A model generated the notes under the pieces. That model ran no database searches. It saw only the letters and a program-made list of their open reading frames with translations, and was not told the DNA's origin. From Paractinoplanes bogorensis (GTDB lineage: Bacteria; Actinomycetota; Actinomycetes; Mycobacteriales; Micromonosporaceae), in the NCBI RefSeq assembly GCF_018829635.1, contig NZ_JAHKKG010000015.1:216773-280772 (forward strand): a DNA stretch of 64,000 nucleotides, written 5' to 3'. The number at the start of each line of letters is the position of its first letter. The stretch's first letter is position 1. Positions 33,775-41,804 of this stretch are shown piece after piece. The position numbers and the translations under genes are program-made.

Positions 33775-34491
33775 TCACGGCGACCTGCGTGAGTGGTCAC
33801 GCCCAGAACAAAACCCCGGGCCGAGCCGGGTCATGGCGGTGGCGTTCTCGGGGTGGGACCAGAACAGGTCGTGCAGGTCGTCCGGGAGTTCGTCGCGGTG
33901 TGTGCCGGTGTGGCCGCGCCGGAAGAAGCCGGGGTCGGTGGCGTGCAACTCGGCGAACGTCGGGATCGTCGCCCCGGGCACGAGCCGCCACGGCAGGTCG
34001 AGTGTGGCGACGATCCGGGCGGCGGCTCCGGCCGGGTCGCGGATCAGGTCTTCGTAGCGGAGCCGGAACCGGTGGGGCACGGGCGGGTCGAGCCAGCTCA
34101 GCACGTTCACGCCCCAGCCGCGGGTGCCACGAGTGCCGGCGATCAGCGAAGTCAGCTCCGTACGGAAATCGCGGTCTGGGTCTTCGCTCAGCTGCCGGGC
34201 CCACGAGACCAGGGCGTCGCGGCCGTCGCGGACCAGGCAGATCGCCCGGTCGTCGTCGTGGACGTCCGCGTCGCGCGGGCGATGCGTCTTGATCAGGTGC
34301 ACTTGATCGCTGCCGCGCATCGCGTCGAGTGATGCGGGCCGGTCGATGGCGCCGATCAACTCCGGACCGAGCCGATCGGCCACGCCGTCGTAGTCGTAGA
34401 TCACCGAGGCCGGCACGTCGTAGAGCCGGCTCAGGACGATCCGCAGGAACGTGTTGCCCGAACGCGGAAAGGACGCCAGCCAGACAAGCAT
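33775..34491 (-). CDS. Sulfotransferase family protein
   Basis: A 238-residue cytosolic enzyme predicted to transfer sulfate from PAPS to an acceptor. The 5'-phosphosulfate loop is at the N-terminus (WLASFPRSGNTFLR) and the 3'-phosphate motif later (CLVRDGRDALVSWAR); FRLRYEDLIRDP and the final ELHATDPGFFRRGHTG also fit this group. ATG 34491 is chosen because it places the loop at the usual distance from the start; the frame is open to 34533. The acceptor is unknown. It sits between two surface-protein genes, so wall or polysaccharide modification is possible but unproven. Confidence 0.8.
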   Translation of the reverse strand: MLVWLASFPRSGNTFLRIVLSRLYDVPASVIYDYDGVADRLGPELIGAIDRPASLDAMRGSDQVHLIKTHRPRDADVHDDDRAICLVRDGRDALVSWARQLSEDPDRDFRTELTSLIAGTRGTRGWGVNVLSWLDPPVPHRFRLRYEDLIRDPAGAAARIVATLDLPWRLVPGATIPTFAELHATDPGFFRRGHTGTHRDELPDDLHDLFWSHPENATAMTRLGPGFCSGRDHSRRSP

Positions 34492-34633
34492 GAGCCGGCC
34501 GTCACAGGTCCCACGAGACTGCAGCCATGACACGGATTGTCGCCCATGCCGACAGTCCGCGATCCGGCAGCGGCGCCACGGGCCCGTGCTGCCGGCCGGG
34601 AATCTCGGGTGAGCCGCCCGCGCCGGGGTGCCG

Positions 34634-35824
34634 TCAGGCGGTGAAGCGGGTGCGTCGGCGACGAGCCGTGCGGAAGGCGAACGCGCCTCCGGCGATCAAG
34701 ACCGCTCCGGCGACGGCGACCAGCATCGTGTCGGTGTCGGTGATCGGGAGTCCGCCGCCGGAGCCGCCGTCCGGGGCGGGAGCGGCGACGCCACCCGGCG
34801 CCGTGGTGACGCCCGCAGTCGGCTCGGTCGCGACCGGTGAGGTCGGCGCTGAGGTCGGCGGCGAGGTGGCCGGCTGGTCGCCGATCAGGAGCGTTCCGGT
34901 CAGCTGGGTTCCCGCGGCGGCAGGCTCGGCCGGAGCAGTGCCGTCCGGCAGCGGATGCGGGACGTTGATGCCCTTGGAGAACACGTGCATCCCGGACAGC
35001 TGCCGCAGCGCCGCGGTGACCTCGCGGGCACCCGGACCGGCCCACCAGGTGGCCCGGAAGCCGAACCGGTCACCGCTCTTGGCGCCCGGGGCGATGAGGA
35101 CCGTGTCGTTCACGGTGTACGTCTGACCCGGCTGCAGGACCATGCCGTACGTGTCGCAGGACTCCTCGCTGCCGTAGGCGAACTTGTCGCCCTCCGTGAA
35201 GCCGTACCGGCAGTTCGTATTCGGTCCGTACGTGGGCAGCCACTCCGCGCCCCGATCGACGACCAGGCGCCAGCTCACGTCGGTGACCGGCTCGGAGCCG
35301 AGGTTGGTGATCTGGACGACCGCCGTCACCTGCTCGGTCCCGTCCTTGGCCGTGTAGGTAGCCGTGGCCGGCCGCGCGACCACGTGCACGTCGGTGACCG
35401 TCAGCTTGGCGGTGGTGACGAGCGGCGTGATCCCGTCGGCGGTCAGCGTGACCTTGATGGTTCCGGAGGTGCCGACCGCGGCGCCGGCCTTGGTGTGGGC
35501 GAACAGCTGCGGCAGCCGCCACCCCTGGGCCGTGTCGAGGTGGCAGGTGGTCGCGCAATCTCCGTCGGGGATCGACACCGACGCGAAGCCGGCGACCTCG
35601 GTGGTGTCCACTTCGAGGTGTGCCCCGGTGAGGGCCGCGGGCAGGGTGGCGCCGGCGTCCGGGGCCAGCACCACCGGCAGATAGGAACCGGTGACGTTGG
35701 AGACGCCCACATCCGGGACGACCAGCGTGAACGGTGCGGCCGCGGCGGCGTGGGCGGGTGCCGGAACGGCCAGGGCGAGCGCAGTGGCCGCGATCAGCAG
35801 CCGGCGAAGTGACAACACGAACAT
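34634..35824 (-). CDS. Cell-wall-anchored surface protein with LPITD sorting-like signal
   Basis: A 396-residue protein: signal peptide (1-27), an immunoglobulin-like or DUF11-type beta-rich ectodomain (about 30-290) with paired cysteines (CATTC near 90; Cys in NTNCRYG and EESCDTYG), a Pro/Thr/Ser stalk, then LPITD (359-363), a hydrophobic helix and RRRR. LPITD has Asp where sortase substrates normally have Gly, so sortase anchoring may be altered, or the protein may simply remain membrane-anchored. The C-terminal layout is close to that of the LPITG protein at 32356-33516, suggesting a shared anchoring mode. Confidence 0.8.
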   Translation of the reverse strand: MFVLSLRRLLIAATALALAVPAPAHAAAAAPFTLVVPDVGVSNVTGSYLPVVLAPDAGATLPAALTGAHLEVDTTEVAGFASVSIPDGDCATTCHLDTAQGWRLPQLFAHTKAGAAVGTSGTIKVTLTADGITPLVTTAKLTVTDVHVVARPATATYTAKDGTEQVTAVVQITNLGSEPVTDVSWRLVVDRGAEWLPTYGPNTNCRYGFTEGDKFAYGSEESCDTYGMVLQPGQTYTVNDTVLIAPGAKSGDRFGFRATWWAGPGAREVTAALRQLSGMHVFSKGINVPHPLPDGTAPAEPAAAGTQLTGTLLIGDQPATSPPTSAPTSPVATEPTAGVTTAPGGVAAPAPDGGSGGGLPITDTDTMLVAVAGAVLIAGGAFAFRTARRRRTRFTA

Positions 35825-35896
35825 CCCCCGTGATCAATAGAAACATCGGGACGTTATCTATCGGGGAGTCGTGGCGGCTATGGTCCGTTCGGCCAG

Positions 35897-37897
35897 TCAC
35901 TGGCCGGCCGGGTCCAGGCGGACCCGCCGCAGCAACTGGGCGTTCGCGGCGACCACGATCGTCGATGCGCTCATCAGGATCGCGCCGACGGCCGGGCTCA
36001 GCGTGAAACCGGCCCAGGCCAGCGCGCCGGCCGCGAGCGGGATGGCGATGATGTTGTAGCCGGCCGCCCAGGCCAGATTCTGGATCATTTTCCGGTACGA
36101 GGCCCGGGACCACCGGATCACGCTGCTGACCGCCCGCGGGTCGGAGGAGGCCAGCACCACCCCGGCCGACTCGATCGCGACGTCCGTGCCGGCGCCGATG
36201 GCCAGGCCCACGTCGGCCCGGGCCAGGGCGGGGGCGTCGTTCACGCCGTCGCCGACCATGGCCACCCGCAGCCCGCGCGACTGCAGGTCGGCGACCGCCT
36301 TGTCCTTGTCGGCCGGCAGCACCTCGGCGAACACCTCGTCCAGGCCCAGGTCGGCGGCGACGGCCTCGGCCACCGGACGGGCGTCCCCGGTGATCATCAC
36401 GATCCGTTCGACACCGTGCCGGCGTAGCTGCTCGATCGCCTGCCGGGCTTCGGGACGCACCTCGTCCTCGAGCGCGAACGACCCGAGAATCGCCCGGTCG
36501 CCGACGCGAATCAGGTGAAGGACGGCCGCCCCGCGGGCCGATTCGGCGGTCAGCGCGTCCGACGGCTCCACCCCGAGCTCGCGCAGAAGAGCCGGACCGC
36601 CGACCGCGTACGTCGTCCCGTCGATCTCGGCCTGCACCCCGCGCCCGGTGAGCGAGCGGAAACCGGTCGCCGTGGCCCGCGACGGGGCGGCGGCCACGAT
36701 CGCCTTGGCCAACGGGTGCTCGCTGTCGCTCTCGACCCCGGCCGCGATCCGGAGCACGTCGGCCTCGGTGTGACCGTCGGCGGCGGCGACCGCCGTGACG
36801 GTGTGCGCTCCCTTGGTCAGGGTGCCGGTCTTGTCGAAGAGGACCGCGTTCACCGTACGCATCCGCTCCAGCGCCAGCCGATCCTTGACCAGGATGCCGG
36901 CCCGCGCCGACAGCGCCGTCGACAACGCGACGACCAGCGGGATGGCCAGGCCGAGAGCGTGCGGGCAGGCGATCACGAGCACGGTCACGGTCCGTACGAC
37001 GGACTGGTCCAGGTCGCCCAGCGCCCACCAGGTGACGAAGGTGATCAACCCGGCCGCCGCGGCCACATAGAACAGCCACGCGGCGAACCGGTCGGCCAGT
37101 ACCTGGGCGCGTCCCCGGGACGCCTGCGCCTGCGCGACGAGCCGCCCGATCCCGGCCAGGGCGGTGTCCTCACCCACGGCGTCGACCCGCACGCGAACAG
37201 CCGAATCAGTGGCGACTGTGCCGGCTACGACGCGGCTGCCGGGCGTACGGGAAACCGGTCTTGATTCTCCGGTGATCATCGATTCGTCCATCTCGGCCGA
37301 ACCCTCGACGATGCGCCCGTCGGCGGGCACCCGGCCGCCCGAACGCACCAGCACCAGGTCGCCGACCTGCAGAGACGCGATGGGTACGTCGGTGGTGGAG
37401 CCGTCCGGACCGATCCGCGACGCCTCGTCGGGCAGGAGCGTGGCCAGCGCGGCGAGGGCGCCCTGGGCCTGGCCGATCGCCTTCATCTCCTGCCAGTGGC
37501 CGAGCAGCATGATCGTGACCAGGGCGGCCAGTTCCCACCAGAAGTCCAGCTCGAACAGGCCGAGGCTGGTGGCGAGGGAGGCCGCGTAGGCGACGGTGAT
37601 GGCCATCGCGATGAGCAGCATCATGCCGGGGGTTCGGCTGCGGATCTCGGCGAGCGCGCCGGTCAGGAAGGGCCGGCCGCCGTAGAGGAAGACGGCCGTG
37701 CCGAGCAGCGGGCCGACCCCGGTGATGCCGGGGAAGTCCAGCTGGTAGCCGAACCAGTCCATGACCATCTCGCTGGTCAGCACGATCGGGACGGTGAGGG
37801 CGAGGCTCAGCCAGAACTTGCGCCGGAAGGCCTCGGGGTCGTGCCCGGCGTGCCCGCTGTGAGCGTGGTGCTCGGTGTGGGTGCTCGTCTCCGTCAT
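35897..37897 (-). CDS. Copper-exporting P1B-3-type ATPase (CopB-like)
   Basis: A 666-residue P-type ATPase. The N-terminus is His-rich (HTEHHAHSGHAGH), the membrane metal site is C311-P-H313 in IACPHALGLAIP (CPH defines the P1B-3 subgroup), the actuator loop has TGES (209-212), and the phosphorylated Asp355 is in DKTGTL; MVGDGVNDAPAL and the SEHPLAKAI nucleotide motif are present. It exports copper, probably Cu(II) or Cu(I). ATG at 37897 is 12 bases downstream of a CsoR-like operator, so it should be copper-induced. No csoR or copZ gene is next to it. Confidence 0.93.
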   Translation of the reverse strand: MTETSTHTEHHAHSGHAGHDPEAFRRKFWLSLALTVPIVLTSEMVMDWFGYQLDFPGITGVGPLLGTAVFLYGGRPFLTGALAEIRSRTPGMMLLIAMAITVAYAASLATSLGLFELDFWWELAALVTIMLLGHWQEMKAIGQAQGALAALATLLPDEASRIGPDGSTTDVPIASLQVGDLVLVRSGGRVPADGRIVEGSAEMDESMITGESRPVSRTPGSRVVAGTVATDSAVRVRVDAVGEDTALAGIGRLVAQAQASRGRAQVLADRFAAWLFYVAAAAGLITFVTWWALGDLDQSVVRTVTVLVIACPHALGLAIPLVVALSTALSARAGILVKDRLALERMRTVNAVLFDKTGTLTKGAHTVTAVAAADGHTEADVLRIAAGVESDSEHPLAKAIVAAAPSRATATGFRSLTGRGVQAEIDGTTYAVGGPALLRELGVEPSDALTAESARGAAVLHLIRVGDRAILGSFALEDEVRPEARQAIEQLRRHGVERIVMITGDARPVAEAVAADLGLDEVFAEVLPADKDKAVADLQSRGLRVAMVGDGVNDAPALARADVGLAIGAGTDVAIESAGVVLASSDPRAVSSVIRWSRASYRKMIQNLAWAAGYNIIAIPLAAGALAWAGFTLSPAVGAILMSASTIVVAANAQLLRRVRLDPAGQ

Positions 37898-37908
37898 GGG
37901 CCCAACCT

Positions 37909-37925
37909 ATACCCCCTGGGGGTAT
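37909..37925. promoter_or_regulatory. CsoR-like copper operator upstream of the copper ATPase
   Basis: ATACCCCCTGGGGGTAT, a perfect 17-base inverted repeat around a central T, matches the G-tract palindromes bound by actinobacterial CsoR copper-sensing repressors. It lies between the copper ATPase and the divergent MOSC gene. Confidence 0.75.
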
Positions 37926-38001
37926 CCGGCCAGCGCCGACTGAAGTGGCGCGGCGCACACCAGGCGGCATCGTGACCAGCGGATCCGTGTCAGGCTGGGT
38001 T

Positions 38002-38799
38002 ATGCGGATCACGGCCCTGTACACGTACCCGGTAAAGGGTTGTCATCGCATCGAGCACCAAAGCACCCCGGTCGAACCCTGGGGCCTGGCCGGCGACCGC
38101 CGCTGGCTGATGGTCGACGACGAGGGCATCGGCATCACGCAGCGCGACACCCCGAGGCTCACCCAACTGACCGTGATCCCCCGGGAAGGCGGCCTCGAGC
38201 TCCGCGTCCCCGGCCTGCTTCCGCTGAGTGTCGACGAGCCGATCGACGGCCCCGAAGAGATCGTGCGGGTGTTCCGCAGCAAGGGGCCGGCCCCCGCGCG
38301 GGTCGCCGAGAGCGAGTGGACCAGCCGGTTCCTGGGACGGGACGCCCGGCTCGTCTGGCAGGCCGACACGACCGGCCGCAAGATCGAGACGCACGCCCGG
38401 CCGGACGACCGGGTCAGCTTCGCCGACGGCTACCCGGTGCTGCTGGCCAACGAGAGCTCGCTCTCGGCGCTCAACGACTGGCTGGTCGAGGCGGGCGACG
38501 AGGCGGTGCCGATGACCCGGTTCCGGCCCAACATCGTGGTCGGCGGCGCCCCGCCCTGGGCCGAGGACGACTGGCTCGGGCAGCGGTTGCTGATCGGTGA
38601 CGTGCCGTTCCGGGCGGCCAAGTCGTGCGCCCGGTGCGTGGTGACCACGATCGATCAGGAGACCGGTGAGAAGGGGAAGCAGCCGCTGCGGATGCTGGGC
38701 GCACGGCGGCGCTTCGACGACGGGCTGCTCTTCGCGATCAACCTGATTCCCGATATGTCGGGCGTCGTGCACGTCGGTGACCCGGTCGGGGTCGGATGA
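38002..38799 (+). CDS. MOSC-domain protein (YcbX/mARC-like)
   Basis: A 265-residue protein with an N-terminal MOSC beta-barrel (ALYTYPVKGCHRIEHQ) and a C-terminal MOSC domain with the likely molybdenum-ligating Cys in KSCARCVVTTIDQETGE. Relatives reduce N-hydroxylated bases with molybdenum cofactor. ATG 38002 gives the usual MRITALYTYPVKG start; the frame is open from 37945 without similarity. It is divergent from the copper ATPase and shares its upstream region with the CsoR-like box, but a copper link is not implied by the protein itself. Confidence 0.85.
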   Translation: MRITALYTYPVKGCHRIEHQSTPVEPWGLAGDRRWLMVDDEGIGITQRDTPRLTQLTVIPREGGLELRVPGLLPLSVDEPIDGPEEIVRVFRSKGPAPARVAESEWTSRFLGRDARLVWQADTTGRKIETHARPDDRVSFADGYPVLLANESSLSALNDWLVEAGDEAVPMTRFRPNIVVGGAPPWAEDDWLGQRLLIGDVPFRAAKSCARCVVTTIDQETGEKGKQPLRMLGARRRFDDGLLFAINLIPDMSGVVHVGDPVGVG

Positions 38800-38847
38800 T
38801 CGGGTGAAGCCCGCCACCGGAACCTTAGGACTGTCTTAGGTGGGTTG

Positions 38848-38861
38848 CCGGAGCGCTCCCA
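38848..38861. promoter_or_regulatory. CebR/CelR-like operator upstream of the expansin gene
   Basis: CCGGAGCGCTCCCA matches the 14-base CebR/CelR consensus at 12 positions, with the central GGAGCGCTCC intact, 20 bases before the predicted GTG start. Confidence 0.5.
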
Positions 38862-38881
38862 CGACGGCAGGGTTCCTCTGC

Positions 38882-39829
38882 GTGACCGGATCTCGCGTGT
38901 TCTCGCCCCGCTGGCTCGCTCTCGGAGGCGCCGCCGTGCTCGCCGCCGTCCTCGGAGTGACGCTCGTGCTCCAGAACAGCGGGGCCGCCTGCGCCACCCC
39001 GCCGTCGACCACGGCCAAGAAGGGCAAGGCGACGTACTTCTCGCTCGACGGCACGCTCGGCAACTGCTCGTTCCCGAGCCCGCCGGCCGACGACCTGTTC
39101 GTGGCGCTGGGTCAGCACAACCAGTACTCGAACGGCGCCGCCTGCGGCACCTACATCGACGTGACCGGACCCAAGGGCAAGACCCGGGTCAAGGTCATCG
39201 ACTCCTGCCCGGAGTGCCCGGCCGGTCACCTCGACCTGAGCCTCACCGCGTTCAAGAAGATCGGCGCGCAGTCGGCCGGGATCATCCCGATCACCTACAA
39301 GTCGGTTCCCGGGGCGGCGGTTCCAGGCCCGATTTCCGTACGGGTGAAGGAAGGCTCCTCGCAGTACTGGCTGAGCGTGCTGATCGACAACCACTCGAAC
39401 CAGCTGGCCTCGGTGAAGATCGCGGGCTCGGGCGGCAGCTTCAAGAACGCGTCGCGCGAGGACTACAACTACTGGACGATCCCCAGCGGCGCCGGTAAGG
39501 GCCCGTTCAAGGTCAAGATCGCCGACATCTACGGCAACTCGGTCACCGTCGCGAACATCAAGCTGGCCGTCGGCAAGACCCAGAAGACGACCGCCAAGCT
39601 GGCCGGCAGCGTGGTCCGGCAGCCCGAGTCGGCACCCGCCCCGGCCACCAAGAAGACCACCGCCGCCACGAAGAAGCCCACCCCCAAGCCGACCAAGACC
39701 ACCGCCGCCCCCACGCCGTCGGCCACCACCGCCGCAGCGGCCCCGGTAGTCGAATCGACGACGGTAGCGACCACCCAGCCCGCCCAGCTGGACGCGAACC
39801 TGGCGGCGGACGCCCCGCGCTGTTCCTGA
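38882..39829 (+). CDS. Secreted expansin-like protein
   Basis: A 315-residue exported protein with an uncleaved or late-cleaved N-terminal hydrophobic segment (about 10-30). Residues about 45-130 form the double-psi beta-barrel (barwin/GH45-like D1 domain: GKATYFSLDGTLGNCSF, GAACGTYIDVTGPKGKTR, VKVIDSCPECPAGHLDLS), followed by a D2/CBM63-like domain (about 135-225) and a Thr/Lys/Pro-rich tail. Expansins loosen cellulose-hemicellulose contacts without hydrolysis. GTG 38882 follows AGGG; an upstream GTG at 38840 would include the operator in the coding region. It fits with the pectin and xylan enzymes as plant-wall tools. Confidence 0.85.
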   Translation: MTGSRVFSPRWLALGGAAVLAAVLGVTLVLQNSGAACATPPSTTAKKGKATYFSLDGTLGNCSFPSPPADDLFVALGQHNQYSNGAACGTYIDVTGPKGKTRVKVIDSCPECPAGHLDLSLTAFKKIGAQSAGIIPITYKSVPGAAVPGPISVRVKEGSSQYWLSVLIDNHSNQLASVKIAGSGGSFKNASREDYNYWTIPSGAGKGPFKVKIADIYGNSVTVANIKLAVGKTQKTTAKLAGSVVRQPESAPAPATKKTTAATKKPTPKPTKTTAAPTPSATTAAAAPVVESTTVATTQPAQLDANLAADAPRCS

Positions 39830-39846
39830 ACAAGTTCCCCACCACG

Positions 39847-39886
39847 GCCCGGCCGGACACGATCCCCCCTTCGCGTCCGGCCGGGC
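39847..39886. terminator. Bidirectional hairpin between expansin and membrane-protein genes
   Basis: GCCCGGCCGGAC (39847-39858) pairs with GTCCGGCCGGGC (39875-39886), twelve perfect base pairs, between two convergent genes. Confidence 0.65.
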
Positions 39887-39892
39887 GCACGT

Positions 39893-40279
39893 TCAGTCGG
39901 TGCTGAGCGCCTCACGGTGCCCGCGCTCCGCCGGCATCGGCCGCAGGATCAGTGCGGCCACCGCGGCCAGGATGACGCCGCAGACGGCCTGTTCGACGAC
40001 CATCCAGGCCGGCAAGGGCAGGAAGAGCAGCACGGCGACGATCGCGACCAGGATGACCGCGACCACGATGCGTAGCCGGAGCAACGCCCGCGCGCTTCCG
40101 CTCGCGGCGCGGAAGGCGAAGATCAGGGTGAGGTACGAGGTCACGGCCACGATCACGCCCCGCACCTCGGCAGCGGGCGTGACCAGGCCCGGGGCGACCG
40201 CGGCGAAGATGAAGATCGCCGCGACCGTGAGCGTGCTGAGGGCGGCGTAGGTGCCGACGAGCCACTTGACGGTACGCAT
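39893..40279 (-). CDS. Four-helix membrane protein of unknown function
   Basis: A 128-residue protein with four transmembrane helices and short loops. Its ATG overlaps the stop of the TetR gene (TGATG), so it is the regulator's co-transcribed partner and probably the regulated function. I do not recognise the family; small size and loop pattern could fit a transporter subunit or membrane-stress protein. Confidence 0.75.
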   Translation of the reverse strand: MRTVKWLVGTYAALSTLTVAAIFIFAAVAPGLVTPAAEVRGVIVAVTSYLTLIFAFRAASGSARALLRLRIVVAVILVAIVAVLLFLPLPAWMVVEQAVCGVILAAVAALILRPMPAERGHREALSTD

Positions 40280-40851
40280 CAGGATTCCTCCTTGGCGGTT
40301 GCCTTCTCGAAGAACCGGATCGTCTCGGCGACGTAGTGCTCGACGTCGAGATCCGGATGTGCGGTGAAGTGGAACGAGGCCGCGTCGATCAAGGCCCGCG
40401 TCATCAGCGCGACGACCTGCGGATCGAACTGTCCGAACTCGCCCCGCTGCTGTCCGGTTGCGAGCAGGTCACGCAGCGGCTCGACGCCGTCGGCGACCTC
40501 GATGCGACCACCGGCGTTCTGGAGGATCCGGTGCACGGCCCGGACGTGGGCGGCATTTTCGGCGATGAACCGCAGGTTGGACCCGAGGTATGCCCGCAGA
40601 CGGTCCCGGGAGGACTTCTCCGCGCGGATCCGCTCGGCCATGTACGCGGTGCCGTTGTCGTAGAGCAGCCGGACGACCGCCTCGTGGACGCCTTCCTTGC
40701 TCTTGAAGTGATAGAGGACGGTCCCCTTGCTGGTGCCGGCCTCCTGGGCCACCCGCTCGACGGACGCGTTGGCGAACCCGTCGGTGTCCAGCACGACGAT
40801 CGCGGCGGCGATGATGTCCTGCTGCCGCGCCTTCTGCGTTCTCGTGAGCAC
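40279..40851 (-). CDS. TetR-family transcriptional regulator
   Basis: A 190-residue repressor. The helix-turn-helix is in the N-terminal third (DGFANASVERVAQEAGTSKGTVLYHFKSKEGVHEAV) and the C-terminal portion is the ligand-binding helical domain. GTG 40851 is preferred since it leaves the palindromic operator at 40861-40894 just upstream; GTG 40869 and TTG 40875 are also in frame but lie inside that operator. It is co-transcribed with a small membrane protein and probably autoregulated. Ligand unknown. Confidence 0.85.
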   Translation of the reverse strand: MLTRTQKARQQDIIAAAIVVLDTDGFANASVERVAQEAGTSKGTVLYHFKSKEGVHEAVVRLLYDNGTAYMAERIRAEKSSRDRLRAYLGSNLRFIAENAAHVRAVHRILQNAGGRIEVADGVEPLRDLLATGQQRGEFGQFDPQVVALMTRALIDAASFHFTAHPDLDVEHYVAETIRFFEKATAKEES

Positions 40852-40860
40852 TTCATTTTC

Positions 40861-40894
40861 TGACCGCACGGTCAAATATTAGACCGTGCGGTCA
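40861..40894. promoter_or_regulatory. Double palindromic operator for the TetR regulator
   Basis: TGACCGCACGGTC (40861-40873) and its complement GACCGTGCGGTCA (40882-40894) flank an 8-base AT-rich spacer. Each arm is itself a GACCG..CGGTC near-palindrome, so two TetR dimers could bind. It lies directly before the TetR gene and 52 bases before the divergent rpiR gene; a further CGGTCA at 40911-40916 continues the pattern. Confidence 0.75.
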
Positions 40895-40945
40895 AAGATG
40901 CGGTCACCCTAGCGCGCTGAAAGTTTTTATGCATACAGTGCTGAG

Positions 40946-41782
40946 GTGAATGAAGGAGCGGTCAAGGTCCTCGACCTGTTTGCCGGGGTGCGGCTCACGC
41001 CGACCCAGCGGCGGATCGCGCACTGCCTGGTCGAGCACGCGGGCAAGGCTGCCTATCTGTCCGCGGCCGAGGTGGCCGGGATCGCCGGGGTCAGCCAGCC
41101 GTCGGTCACCCGGTTCGCGATCGCGCTCGGCTACGAGGGCTATCCGGCCCTGCGACGGGTGTTGCGGGAGCTCACCGGTGGTGCCGACGGTGACCGCGGC
41201 CAGGATCACAACGCCCTGCAGGGGGCGGTGGCGGCCGAGGCGGCCCACCTCGAGCGGCTGCGGGAGCAACTCGAGCGGCTGGACGACGTACGGGAAGCTG
41301 CTTCTCTTCTGATCGGAAGCCGGCCCCTCCCGGTGCTCGGGCTGCGGTCGGCCGCACCCCTGGCCGGCTATTTCGGATACTTCGCCAGCAAGGTGCACCC
41401 GGATGTGCGGGTACTCGACGCGGGGGGCACGAGTCTGCTCGACCGGCTCGATCAGGCCCGCGCGGCCGGTGCCGGTGCGATGCTGGCGCTGGTGCTGCCG
41501 CGCTATCCGCGGGAGTCGCTCGAGGCGATCCGTGAGGCCAAGGCGATGGGGCTGGCCGTCGTCACCATCACCGATTCGGCGGTCAGCCCGGTCGCCGAGC
41601 ACAGCGACGTCGTGCTGCCCGCGGCGGTCGGCACCCGGCTCGTGTTCGACCTGCACACCGGGCCGATGGCGATGGCCATGGTGCTGCTGCAGGCGATGTG
41701 CGACGCCGACCCCGAGCCGGTGCAGCAGCGACTCGAGGCGTTCGAGGCCACGGCCTCCCGCCGCAACATTTTTCAAGCCTAG
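40946..41782 (+). CDS. RpiR/MurR-family regulator of the hut operon
   Basis: A 278-residue regulator with an N-terminal RpiR helix-turn-helix (AAYLSAAEVAGIAGVSQPSVTRFAIALGYEGY, about 35-66) and a C-terminal SIS sugar-phosphate-binding-like domain (about 120-265). It is the first gene of the hut operon, 22 bases before hutU, so it probably controls histidine catabolism, responding to a pathway intermediate. The GTG start has only a weak ribosome site; TATGCA at 40929-40934 could be a -10 box for a transcript with almost no leader. Confidence 0.85.
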   Translation: MNEGAVKVLDLFAGVRLTPTQRRIAHCLVEHAGKAAYLSAAEVAGIAGVSQPSVTRFAIALGYEGYPALRRVLRELTGGADGDRGQDHNALQGAVAAEAAHLERLREQLERLDDVREAASLLIGSRPLPVLGLRSAAPLAGYFGYFASKVHPDVRVLDAGGTSLLDRLDQARAAGAGAMLALVLPRYPRESLEAIREAKAMGLAVVTITDSAVSPVAEHSDVVLPAAVGTRLVFDLHTGPMAMAMVLLQAMCDADPEPVQQRLEAFEATASRRNIFQA

Positions 41783-41804
41783 AAGACTGTAGGGAAGGGC
41801 AACG

